From contig JBAVQS010000133.1 in assembly GCA_049694275.1 (NCBI GenBank), positions 1-21,291 on the forward strand: a stretch of DNA of 21,291 bases. The letters run 5' to 3'. Below are positions 6,752 through 14,049 of this stretch, in pieces (position 1 is the first letter of the stretch; every line of letters starts with the position of its first letter). The notes under the pieces are model-generated. The model did no database searches. It was not told the DNA's origin and saw nothing but the letters and a program-made list of their open reading frames with translations. The translations under genes and the position numbers were made by a program. Origin of the DNA: JBAVQS01 sp049694275 (GTDB lineage: Bacteria > Chloroflexota > Anaerolineae > UBA4142 > SHND01).

Positions 6752-8085
6752 GAGAACCTTCTGATGAGGAACGTTTTCCCCTGCTGACCGGGCAGGGGCG
6801 CAAGATGCTGGAATTCTTGCGCGAGCATCCGAGCGCGCCGCGCTATACGGCGCGGAGCGGGAACCGGCTGACCGCCGAGGGGCTGGCGCGCGTGCGGGCC
6901 TTTGACGCCGAGCTGCGCGCGACGCCGGTCGAGTGGACGCCCGGTGCGCCGCCCGCCTGGGTGAACGAGTTTGTGGAGCGGTGTTATCGCGAGGTTCCGT
7001 TCTATCGCCGCTATGGTGCGCCGCCGGACGCGTTCGCACTGATTCCGACCACCGACCGCGAGGCGCTCGCACGCGAGTCCTGGTCGTTCGTTCCCGATCC
7101 GCTACCGCTGGACGACCTGATTATCTATTCCACTTCAGGGACGACCGGCCACCGCATCATCGTTCCGTGGGACCCGGTCGCGGCGGGGTGTTACCTGCCG
7201 CTGTTGAACAAGGCGCTCTCCTTCTTTGGCCTGGCGCTCACGAGCGGCGGGGGGGAGGTGGCGTGCTTTCAGATTGGATGGCAGAAGGAGTGTTTCACTT
7301 ACGTCTCGGTCACGCCGTACCTCGACGAAGCCGGGTTCGCCAAGATCAACCTTCACCCCTCGGCCTGGCGCGAGCCGGATGACCGCGTGCGCTATCTCGA
7401 CGCCTGTCATCCCGAGATCTTTTCGGGCGACCCCATTTCGTTCATGGAGCTGGCGCGGCTCCCGCTCCAGACGCGCCCGAAAGCGCTTTTTTCCACGTCG
7501 ATGGCGCTCCTGCCCGGCCTGCGCGCCCGGCTCGAAACGCGATTCGACTGCCCGGTGCTCGACCTCTATTCGTCCAACGAGACGGGACTGGTCGCCGTCG
7601 CGTTTCAGGGCGCGCAGGTGATTCTGCCCCATCGCCTCTATGTGGAGATCCTCGACGAGTCGGGCGCGGCGCTGCCGCCCGGCGTGCGCGGCGAGATTAC
7701 CCTCACCGGCGGAATCAATCCCTATTTCCCCATGCTCCGCTACCGCACCGGCGATTATGCAAGCCTCGCTTTTCGCGGGCGGCAGCCGGCGCTCGCCGGA
7801 CTGGAAGGACGCCCGCCGACGGTGTTTTACCGGACCGATGGGCAGGCGATCAATAATATTGACGTGACGCACGCGCTCGCGCCCTTTCCGCTCGCCCAGT
7901 ACACCCTCCACCAGGCCGCCGATGGCGCGCTCACCCTCCGCCTCTGCGGCGTGGCCGTGGACGAGGCGCCGCTGCGCGCGGCCTTGCTCAAGCTCTTTGG
8001 CCCCGACCAGCGGCTGGACATTGAGCGAGTGGAGGCGTTCGAGAGGAAGGTGGTTCAGTATACAACGGCAAATTCCATTTGCTGA
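6748..8085 (+). CDS. PaaK/F390-synthetase-like adenylating enzyme
   Basis: A 445-aa member of the adenylate-forming (ANL) superfamily, closest in style to phenylacetate-CoA ligase and coenzyme F390 synthetase. Such enzymes activate a carboxylate (or a phosphate-linked group) with ATP, giving an acyl-AMP. The phosphate loop STSGTTG lies at 128-134, the A5-like SSNETG at 275-280 and the A8-like YRTGD at 332-336, followed by a short C-terminal lid. The substrate cannot be read. The start is GTG 6748, chosen because it overlaps the previous stop as GTGA and has ggag at 6738-6741; the open frame extends further upstream but only in antiphase with the previous gene. The end is odd: the last residues (TTANSIC) come from DNA (8067-8085) that resembles the repeat hairpin at 822-836, so the native C-terminus may have been replaced. 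Confidence 0.85.
   Translation: MREPSDEERFPLLTGQGRKMLEFLREHPSAPRYTARSGNRLTAEGLARVRAFDAELRATPVEWTPGAPPAWVNEFVERCYREVPFYRRYGAPPDAFALIPTTDREALARESWSFVPDPLPLDDLIIYSTSGTTGHRIIVPWDPVAAGCYLPLLNKALSFFGLALTSGGGEVACFQIGWQKECFTYVSVTPYLDEAGFAKINLHPSAWREPDDRVRYLDACHPEIFSGDPISFMELARLPLQTRPKALFSTSMALLPGLRARLETRFDCPVLDLYSSNETGLVAVAFQGAQVILPHRLYVEILDESGAALPPGVRGEITLTGGINPYFPMLRYRTGDYASLAFRGRQPALAGLEGRPPTVFYRTDGQAINNIDVTHALAPFPLAQYTLHQAADGALTLRLCGVAVDEAPLRAALLKLFGPDQRLDIERVEAFERKVVQYTTANSIC
8068..8082. repeat. short hairpin at the ligase/radical SAM junction
   Basis: The arms gcaaat and atttgc flank a 3-nt loop. The surrounding 24 bases closely match 820-843 in the intergenic repeat cluster (cggcaaatt-catttgctg shared). 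A dispersed repeat may thus have inserted at the gene junction. Confidence 0.4.
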
Positions 8086-8098
8086 TGCCCTTACCGTT

Positions 8099-9082
8099 GT
8101 GTGGCGCATCACCGATTATTGCGATCTGGGATGCGCGTTTTGCGGATACAGCCGGACAGAGCGGTGGGCGCGCCGCCAGGCGGACCCGGAGCAGGTGCTG
8201 GCGTTCGGGCAGGTGCTTGCGGACTATCAGGCTGCGACCGGGCGAGCGGTGCTGGTAAGCTGGCTCGGCGGCGAGCCGCTCCTCTGGCCGCCCCTCTGGT
8301 CGGTCTCGCACGTGTTCAAGGAAACCTACCATCTCCGCCTCGGGGTGACGACGAATGGCACGCGCCTGGAATCACCCGAGGTGCAGGCGCGGCTGACCGC
8401 CGATTATGACCAGGTGACAGTGAGCCTCGATGGGGGAGAGGCGTTTCACGATCGCTGCCGTCAGGCCCCGGGATTGTATCGCCGACTGCTCCGGGAAATA
8501 CGCGCGCTCAAGGAGCGGGTAGAGGGAGAGGACCGCGCGCTGCTTGTTCGCGTGAATACGATCCTCATGCGCGACACAATCGCCGATTTTGAATCGCTCT
8601 GCGAGTTGCTGGCCGAGTTGGGGGTGGACGAGGTGACGTTCAATGCGCTGGGGGGAAGGGAGCGCCCCGAGTTCTTTCCGGACCATGCGCTTGGCCCCGA
8701 GCACAGCGCATGGCTGCGGGATGAACTGCCGGGGATTCGGGAGCGGATGCAAGCGCGAGGCCTGCGGATTTGCGGGAGCACAGAGTACGTCGAACACCTG
8801 CGCCGCGTAATTCAAGGGACTGCATGCCCGGTTGCCGACTGCCGGCCGGGAGCGGATTTTCTCTATATCGACACTCTCGACGTGGCCAGCCCATGTAGTT
8901 TTACGACGGGGGAATACGGCATTCCCCTCTCGCAACTCACCTCCGCCCAGGACCTGATCGCGCTGCCGGGGCGGTTCGCCGCCGCGCGCCGGGCCGTGCT
9001 CGCCCCGGTCTGTCACGACTGCCCGAGCACGCAGGTGTGGGGAAAATTCGAGCCCACTCTGCGAGTGAGAAACAAGTCTTGA
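8099..9082 (+). CDS. radical SAM enzyme with SPASM-like Cys tail
   Basis: Counting from GTG 8099 the protein has 327 residues. The 4Fe-4S cluster motif CDLGCAFC (Cys8, Cys12, Cys15) binds S-adenosylmethionine; WLGGEPLL supplies the GGE motif, and TTNGT and SLDGG are further barrel elements. C-terminal cysteines at 243, 248, 266, 305 and 308 resemble the auxiliary-cluster pattern of SPASM proteins, which often modify peptides or small molecules. The start is uncertain. A TGATG overlap at 8083-8087 would be the natural coupled start, but it is out of frame by one base; one extra C in the ccc at 8087-8089... region would give MPLTVVWRITDYC. A real or sequencing indel is therefore likely. Fourth gene of the VWA operon; the substrate is unknown but may be the product activated by the adjacent ligase. 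Confidence 0.85.
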   Translation: MWRITDYCDLGCAFCGYSRTERWARRQADPEQVLAFGQVLADYQAATGRAVLVSWLGGEPLLWPPLWSVSHVFKETYHLRLGVTTNGTRLESPEVQARLTADYDQVTVSLDGGEAFHDRCRQAPGLYRRLLREIRALKERVEGEDRALLVRVNTILMRDTIADFESLCELLAELGVDEVTFNALGGRERPEFFPDHALGPEHSAWLRDELPGIRERMQARGLRICGSTEYVEHLRRVIQGTACPVADCRPGADFLYIDTLDVASPCSFTTGEYGIPLSQLTSAQDLIALPGRFAAARRAVLAPVCHDCPSTQVWGKFEPTLRVRNKS

Positions 9083-9102
9083 TGTGATTGAGGAGGTACC
9101 GA

Positions 9103-9726
9103 ATGTTGACGCTCTATGTGGGGTTACTGGGGTTATTGGTCTTTGTTCTGGGGGTTGGAATATTGGGGGTATGGCTCAGAAGGCATCCCTCTCAAGTGAA
9201 CGCTGAAAAATCGAGTCGCGTGATGCACTTTCTATTCTTTGCCGGGTTAGGCCCGCCGTTTCTCGTCGCCCTTTTCTACCCCGGCCTGAACCACCTGGAC
9301 GAACTTGTCGGTTTCGGTCCACTCCCCTTCTACCCCATTTTTCTCGTCGCCGGCATTCTGCTCGCGATCCCGGGCCTGTATTTTCTGGGGGGCTCCAATA
9401 TATTACTGCGCGCGGTGGGAAGCGGGGCCAATGCATTCCGCCTGACCAAGCGCATTGTCCAAGTTGATATGTACCGCTACACCCGGAATCCGATGTCGCT
9501 CGGATATTATCTGTTCTATCTGGGCGTCGGTTTCATATCGGGCTCAACCCTCTTGACGCTGTACGCTCTTTTGGGAATCATTCCCGCGCATATTCTCTGT
9601 CTCAAGTTCTTTGAAGAGCTAGAGCTGGAACTGCGTTTTGGCGAATCCTACAAACAATACAAGCAACAAGTGCCATTCCTGATTCCCAGGATACCTGCTC
9701 GCGGGTTGCTTCCGCCAAAGACTTGA
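9103..9726 (+). CDS. isoprenylcysteine methyltransferase-like membrane protein
   Basis: A 207-aa integral membrane protein of the ICMT/PEMT-type methyltransferase superfamily. Hydrophobic segments lie near residues 1-24, 40-60, 75-97 and 135-170. The conserved C-terminal block is present: YRYTRNPMSLGYYLFYLG followed by FEELELELRFGESYKQYKQQVPFLIPR, which in relatives forms the cofactor-binding site. The substrate is not predictable; bacterial members methylate diverse lipids, thiols or other small molecules. The start is ATG 9103, with aggaggt at 9091-9097; the in-frame ATG at 9088 lacks a site. It lies 20 bp after the radical SAM gene on the same strand and may be co-transcribed, though its strong own ribosome binding site allows independent expression. 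Confidence 0.8.
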   Translation: MLTLYVGLLGLLVFVLGVGILGVWLRRHPSQVNAEKSSRVMHFLFFAGLGPPFLVALFYPGLNHLDELVGFGPLPFYPIFLVAGILLAIPGLYFLGGSNILLRAVGSGANAFRLTKRIVQVDMYRYTRNPMSLGYYLFYLGVGFISGSTLLTLYALLGIIPAHILCLKFFEELELELRFGESYKQYKQQVPFLIPRIPARGLLPPKT

Positions 9727-9737
9727 TGGCGAATGGC

Positions 9738-10538
9738 TCAGCGAATGCCTTTGAATATATCCTTCTCGACCGCGCTGCCGCCGTTGACCAGGCTCATGGC
9801 GCGATAGAGCATCTGGCAGCCGAGCATTTTCTTTTGCATCTCATCCGATATGTTCGCGAGGCCGGTCGCCATTTCAATCTGCGACTGGTGACATTGAATG
9901 GCTTGCAGGACGATGTGACGATAGTCATATGTATCGACGCGCGTCGTCACGGCCCAGTCCGGCCATGTGATCATGCCGCGGGCCACGCCGTTCACCTCCA
10001 TGGTAACCTGACCGAACAGCGCCTGGTAGGCTTCCGTCTGCTGATTGGTGTTGACGAAATAATAGAGTTTGGAGACGCGATACGGGGCTGCGCCTGTGAC
10101 CGCCGGGTCCTGGGCGCGCAGGAGCGCCGCGGTGGTGAACTGGGAGATGGCGATATGGTCGGGATGCCCGTACGCGCCATCCGGCGCAAAGGTGACGACG
10201 ACCTGGGGACGCCAGCGGCGAATGGCGGCGGCAATCTCGGCGGTGATCTGTTCCGGCGGCGCCTGGTCCAGGTCGCCGTCGATATAGTTCAGGATTTCAT
10301 AGGCCGTCAGCCGCAGTTTGGCCGTCGCCCCTTGCAGCTCGACCGTACGAATCCGCGCCATCTCTTCCAGGCCGGGGTCGGCGGCCGGGTCGCCGCTCCA
10401 CCCGCGCTCGCCATGCGTCGCCGTCAGGAGATAGGTCTCTACCCCTTCGGCGGCATATCTGGCAAGCAGTCCCCCCACCCCCAGTGACTCGTCATCCGGA
10501 TGCGCCATCACGCAGAGTACGCGAAGCGATTCAGTCAT
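9738..10538 (-). CDS. PIG-L family LmbE-like deacetylase
   Basis: A 266-aa protein with the zinc-binding motifs of the PIG-L/LmbE family: AHPDDE at 12-17 and GHPDH at 124-128. These enzymes remove N-acetyl groups from sugars such as GlcNAc conjugates; relatives act in bacillithiol and mycothiol synthesis and in antibiotic modification. The length is usual for the family and no signal peptide is seen, so it should be cytoplasmic. A ribosome binding site (ggaggg) precedes the ATG and a TATAAT lies 32 bp upstream. The gene is convergent with the methyltransferase-like gene, with 11 bp between their stops. Which sugar it acts on cannot be told from context. Confidence 0.92.
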   Translation of the reverse strand: MTESLRVLCVMAHPDDESLGVGGLLARYAAEGVETYLLTATHGERGWSGDPAADPGLEEMARIRTVELQGATAKLRLTAYEILNYIDGDLDQAPPEQITAEIAAAIRRWRPQVVVTFAPDGAYGHPDHIAISQFTTAALLRAQDPAVTGAAPYRVSKLYYFVNTNQQTEAYQALFGQVTMEVNGVARGMITWPDWAVTTRVDTYDYRHIVLQAIQCHQSQIEMATGLANISDEMQKKMLGCQMLYRAMSLVNGGSAVEKDIFKGIR

Positions 10539-10569
10539 CTTTCCCCCTCCAGCACAGAACGTGGGGAAA

Positions 10570-10575
10570 ATTATA
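10570..10575 (-). promoter_or_regulatory. -10 box of the PIG-L gene
   Basis: A perfect TATAAT on the minus strand, 32 bp before the start. No good -35 box is spaced with it. Confidence 0.45.
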
Positions 10576-10611
10576 CTCTCTTTATCGGATATAAAATAGG
10601 GGGCGGCCGGG

Positions 10612-11064
10612 TCAGCGGCGCTCTTCGGCCGCGCGCTTGAGCCGCGCCAAAGAATCTGCTACGCCCTCTTCAAGTTGCTTGGAGCCAAAGCTTTCGAGCG
10701 CCCATCTCCACCATCCAGGGGAGATTTCAAAATCTCAGCCGAATGTCACGCGGCAGGTTGCGCCATCGACCGGAACGCAAACGATATGATTATGGACGGT
10801 AATGTTCAATGGCAAGCGTGTCGTCAGGTCGATTTGATGTTTGCTCTCGTCCACGCTTTCTACGGTGATGCGAACGTCCCACTGCTTGCCAAGTCCCTTG
10901 GACTGCGCGTCGATTTTCTGACCGGCCTGCGCAGGGCCCTTCGGCGCGATGGAACGCGTTTGCGCATCCCACCAGAGCGCATAACCGGCCGGGTCCGACA
11001 GTAAAGACCACACTTGATCTACCGGAGCATTGACCACCGCAATCGGGCAGGCGCTGAAACTCAA
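10612..11064 (-). pseudogene. SRPBCC protein gene with an in-frame TGA
   Basis: The frame starts at TTG 11064, overlapping the kinase stop as TTGA, and encodes a START/polyketide-cyclase-like (SRPBCC) protein: VVNAPVDQVWSLLSDPAGYALWW, then GKQWDVRITVE and CRVTFG. A TGA at 10735-10737 stops it after 109 residues. The same frame continues for 40 more codons with strongly family-like sequence (DFEISPGWWRWALESFGSKQLEEGV and DSLARLKRAAEERR), ending at TGA 10612. That tail is the C-terminal helix that lines the ligand pocket in this fold. Without it the protein would lack its lid. No selenocysteine machinery or hairpin was identified, so a nonsense mutation or sequencing error is most likely. It is the third gene after the regulator and kinase. 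Confidence 0.75.
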
Positions 11065-12584
11065 AGGGGCTCTCCCTTGCGGCCATCGGTTGTCTGCGGC
11101 CGGCGCGCTTGCGCGACCGGCAAGGTCATGACAAATACGCTCCCCGCGTTCACGCGACTCGTGACCGTGACCTCGCCGCCGTGCGCTTTGACAATCGTCT
11201 GGACGAGCGCCAGCCCGAGACCGGCGCCCCCTTGCAAGCGCGCCGGCGCGGCCCCGCGTCTGCCGTTCGCCGGCGTCGAGTGGTTTTGCTCGATCCGGTA
11301 AAAGCGCTCAAAGATGTGCGGGAGCGCGTCCGGCGGAATGCCCTGGCCCGTATCCGAAACGCGGACCTGTACCTGCCCGGCCTCTTCGCCCGCGCTCAAG
11401 GTTACGGTCCCGCCCTCCGGCGTGTACTTGATCGCGTTATCGAGCAGGTTGCGGACGGCAATGTTCATCTGTTCCGGGTTGGCCTCGACCCTGGGCAAAT
11501 GGTCCGGCACCTCCACTGTGAGCGTGACCCCCGCCTGCTGCGCTACGGTCCCCAGGTCGTCGGCCAGGTCGTAAAGGAGTGGGGACAGGTCGAGGGGACG
11601 GCGCGGGGCATTTGCGTTCGATTCGGCGGCGGCCAGCGCGAGGAGATGATCGACGATGCGCCGCAGGGCGGTGATCTGGCGCGACATTTGCTGTAAATAG
11701 TCATGCCGCAGGGTCGGGTCCTGGTCGCCCTGCGCCTGGAGCAGTTCGAGCCGCAGGCTCAATCCGGTCAGCGGGGTGCGCAGCTCGTGCGCGGCGTTGT
11801 CGACAAAGTCGCGCTGTTGGGCGAGCATCTCCTGGACGCGCTCGGCCATTGCGTTGAACGTCGTTCCCAGCCGCAGTACCTCGCGCGGGCCGGCCGGCGT
11901 GACGCGCTCGTTCAACTGGCCGGCCGCAATCTTTTCGCTCGTCGCCGTCAGGCGCTCGACCGGCGCGATGATCTGCCGCGCGAGCAGGACGCTGGCCAGA
12001 ATCGTCGCCAGCAGTACGATCCCGCCGATGGCGATGAGGTTCAGCCAGGTCTGGCGGATCTGGGCGTCGATGGGCGCGGTCGCAACCGAGAGCTGAATAT
12101 AGCCGAACTGCTCGCCGTGATCGCCCCGGACCGGCGCGGCCACAAACATTCGCTCTTCCTGGCTCGTCGGGTCCTGGCGAATATCGGCCTCGCGCCCCTC
12201 TCCGAGCGCGCCCTCCAGTTCCGGCGAGTGCGCTTGTACGTGCACCGGGACCTGCGAGTCGGAGCTGAGCATCACCTGGCGATTGTTATCCAGCAGGGTC
12301 ACGCGCGCATCCAGCGCCTGACCGTACGAGCTCAACAGCGCGCCGAGGGACCGGCCTTCGACCGGCTGGTTCGCGTTCGAGCGCTGGAATGGGTCGCGCA
12401 GGCCGTTGGCGACGGTCTCGGCCTGAAGCTGTAACTCCTGTTCGAGCTGCAAGCGGGTCTGGGTAGCCAGGCGCGTGCCGGTCACGCCAATGAGACTGCC
12501 GAGGCCGAATGTCATCAGCGTGACAAAGGTGAGGAGGATACGGGTGGACAGGCGGAGGGGACGCTGGAGCAGAGACATGTTCAC
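11061..12584 (-). CDS. two-component sensor histidine kinase
   Basis: A 507-aa membrane kinase. Membrane segments at about 14-36 and 183-202 enclose an extracytoplasmic sensor of roughly 145 residues with a short-lived similarity to PAS-like sensors only. A HAMP domain (about 203-255) follows, then HisKA with the phosphorylated His266 in DFVDNAAHELRTPL. The ATPase domain carries N box NLLDNAIKYTPEGG, G1 DTGQGIP, F box FERFYR and G2 GGAGLGLALV. A Pro/Arg/Ala-rich insert (STPANGRRGAAPARLQ) sits between the F and G2 boxes. The GTG start at 12584 overlaps the regulator stop as GTGA; ATG 12578 is an alternative. It should phosphorylate the adjacent OmpR/PhoB regulator. The stimulus is unknown, but the neighbouring redox operon suggests an envelope or redox cue. 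Confidence 0.95.
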   Translation of the reverse strand: MNMSLLQRPLRLSTRILLTFVTLMTFGLGSLIGVTGTRLATQTRLQLEQELQLQAETVANGLRDPFQRSNANQPVEGRSLGALLSSYGQALDARVTLLDNNRQVMLSSDSQVPVHVQAHSPELEGALGEGREADIRQDPTSQEERMFVAAPVRGDHGEQFGYIQLSVATAPIDAQIRQTWLNLIAIGGIVLLATILASVLLARQIIAPVERLTATSEKIAAGQLNERVTPAGPREVLRLGTTFNAMAERVQEMLAQQRDFVDNAAHELRTPLTGLSLRLELLQAQGDQDPTLRHDYLQQMSRQITALRRIVDHLLALAAAESNANAPRRPLDLSPLLYDLADDLGTVAQQAGVTLTVEVPDHLPRVEANPEQMNIAVRNLLDNAIKYTPEGGTVTLSAGEEAGQVQVRVSDTGQGIPPDALPHIFERFYRIEQNHSTPANGRRGAAPARLQGGAGLGLALVQTIVKAHGGEVTVTSRVNAGSVFVMTLPVAQARRPQTTDGRKGEPL

Positions 12585-13294
12585 CTCAACTCCGCAAAGC
12601 GGTAGCCGTGACCGCGCACCGTCTGGATATAGAGGGGGACTGCGGCATCCGGTTCTATCTTTTCACGCAGCCAGCGAATGTGGACGTCGAGCGTGCGCGG
12701 GTCGCCGACCCAGTCCTGTCCCCAGGCCCGGTCGAGCAGTTCCTGCCGCGAGAGCGCCTGGCCGGGGTGCTCCATGAGCGCCAGCAAAAGCTCGAATTCA
12801 CGCGGCGAGAGCTCGACGAGCCGGTTCTGCTTCCACAACTGGCGCGCGGCGCGGTCCAGCACGAGGTCGCCCATGCTCATCCGGTCGGCCGGCGCAGGGG
12901 CGTCGCCGTGGTTGAACTGGCGGCGGCGAAGGAGGGCGCGGACGCGGGCGACCAGCTCGCGAAAAGAAAAGGGCTTGACGATGTAATCGTCCGCCCCCAA
13001 TTCCAATCCCATGACCCGGTCCAATTCCTGGCCGCGCGCCGTGACCATGATGACCGGGGTTGTGGATTCGGCGCGAATCGTCTTGAGCAGCGTAAAGCCG
13101 TCGGTGTCGGGCAGGCGCACGTCGAGCAGAATCACATCGGGATGCTCGCGACGAGCCAGCGCCAGGCCGGCCGCGCCCCGGTCGGCGTGCAGGGTTTTGA
13201 ACCCTTCCCCCTGAAGGCCAAACACGAGCGGTTGCGCCACATCCAGTTCATCCTCGATGAGGAGGATCGTTGCCTCGGCGCCAGGATTAGCCAT
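12581..13294 (-). CDS. OmpR/PhoB-family response regulator
   Basis: A 237-aa protein with a receiver domain (about 9-122) and a winged-helix DNA-binding domain (about 140-235). Asp58 in VILLDVRLPD is the phosphorylation site; the acidic pair in IEDE, Thr85 in MVTA and Lys107 in VKPFS complete the active site. The effector domain has the usual LSPREFELLLALMEHPGQALSRQELL, and YIQTVRGHGYRF ends it. The ATG start at 13294 is followed 4 bp before its end by the kinase start. A good promoter lies just upstream. Regulators of this family bind 11-bp-phased direct repeats; such repeats lie ahead of the neighbouring PepSY operon, which is its probable target. Confidence 0.95.
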   Translation of the reverse strand: MANPGAEATILLIEDELDVAQPLVFGLQGEGFKTLHADRGAAGLALARREHPDVILLDVRLPDTDGFTLLKTIRAESTTPVIMVTARGQELDRVMGLELGADDYIVKPFSFRELVARVRALLRRRQFNHGDAPAPADRMSMGDLVLDRAARQLWKQNRLVELSPREFELLLALMEHPGQALSRQELLDRAWGQDWVGDPRTLDVHIRWLREKIEPDAAVPLYIQTVRGHGYRFAELR

Positions 13295-13305
13295 GATTCT
13301 TGTCT

Positions 13306-13334
13306 AGTATAACACTGCCCATTGACGGTCGCAA
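13306..13334 (-). promoter_or_regulatory. promoter of the regulator/kinase operon
   Basis: On the minus strand TTGCGA (13334-13329) and TATACT (13311-13306) are spaced by exactly 17 bp. The -10 box is 11 bp before the regulator ATG, so the leader would be very short or nearly leaderless. Confidence 0.6.
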
Positions 13335-13350
13335 GTGATTTTCGTCAATC
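13321..13350. promoter_or_regulatory. inverted repeat over the regulator promoter
   Basis: attgacg (13321-13327) and cgtcaat (13344-13350) form a perfect 7-bp inverted repeat around a 16-bp centre that holds the -35 box. It could be an operator or a hairpin ending the upstream ferric-reductase transcript. Confidence 0.35.
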
Positions 13351-13351
13351 G

Positions 13352-14047
13352 TCAGGCGTGCGACTGCTGGACCATGTTGAGCGTGCGATAGATCGTCAGG
13401 AAAAAGACCGCGGCGCCGGTGGCGGCATACATCCCCAGGATGAACGGGTTGGCCGTGTCGGTCCCCGAGAGCAGGCCGTGGATGGTCGTCAGCGCGTAAA
13501 TCGCAAAGCTGCCATAGTGGAGCACCCGCCAGAGATTGTACCCGATCCGCTTGCGCAGGTAAAAGCTAAAGGTCACCGGAATCATCAGGTAAAAGGCGAG
13601 CTGACCCAGCCCCACCCAGAACGGCCGGTAGCTGGCGGTCGCAAAGGGAATGACGAGCTGCAGAGCGGTAAAGTTGACGTATTGATCGCCCAGGAGCACG
13701 ATGCCATGGAACAGCGCAAAGGCGAGCCCGACCAGGCTGGCGAACTGGTGTAGCTCGACGGCCAGCGGGCCGCCGGGCCAGACGCGCGAAAACTTGTTGG
13801 TGATGAGCAGGCCCATGGCAATCGAGAACCAGATCAACACATAAGAGATGATGCCGGCGACGCGCGCGAGATACCAGAACGCTTTCGGGGCAGTGCCGAC
13901 GAACGAGTCGAGCAGTCCGGGCAGCATGGCGGGCAAAGCCAGCACCATCGCGACCGTGCCTGCGAACACGACAAAAAGGAGGAATAGTGCAGTGGGGAGC
14001 GGGATGACCGCTTCGATATTATCCGGTTGACGATTATTGCTTGACAT
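13352..14047 (-). CDS. ferric reductase-like membrane cytochrome b
   Basis: A 231-aa integral membrane protein with about six helices, of the ferric-reductase-like transmembrane (MsrQ/NOX core) superfamily. Four histidines, His100 (ELHQF), His114 (LFHGI), His177 (VLHYG) and His190 (TIHGL), occur as two pairs spaced 14 and 13 residues apart, as expected for ligands of two b hemes that carry electrons across the membrane. There is no fused NAD(P)H/FAD domain, so electrons must come from the quinone pool or a separate partner. The ATG start at 14047 lies 2 bp after the ApbE stop, so translation is probably coupled. It is the last gene of the PepSY/ApbE operon and may reduce an extracytoplasmic flavoprotein or metal. 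Confidence 0.88.
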   Translation of the reverse strand: MSSNNRQPDNIEAVIPLPTALFLLFVVFAGTVAMVLALPAMLPGLLDSFVGTAPKAFWYLARVAGIISYVLIWFSIAMGLLITNKFSRVWPGGPLAVELHQFASLVGLAFALFHGIVLLGDQYVNFTALQLVIPFATASYRPFWVGLGQLAFYLMIPVTFSFYLRKRIGYNLWRVLHYGSFAIYALTTIHGLLSGTDTANPFILGMYAATGAAVFFLTIYRTLNMVQQSHA

Positions 14048-14049
14048 GT

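Noticed and set aside
9723..10487. 254-aa plus-strand ORF
   Set aside because: Antisense to the PIG-L gene, whose zinc motifs are intact.
10735..10737. TGA as a selenocysteine codon
   Set aside because: No convincing SECIS-type hairpin was recognised just after it, and the family is not known to me to use selenocysteine; a nonsense change is simpler.
11703..12434. 243-aa plus-strand ORF, and the similar one at 12608-13312
   Set aside because: Antisense shadows of the histidine kinase and response regulator in GC-rich DNA.
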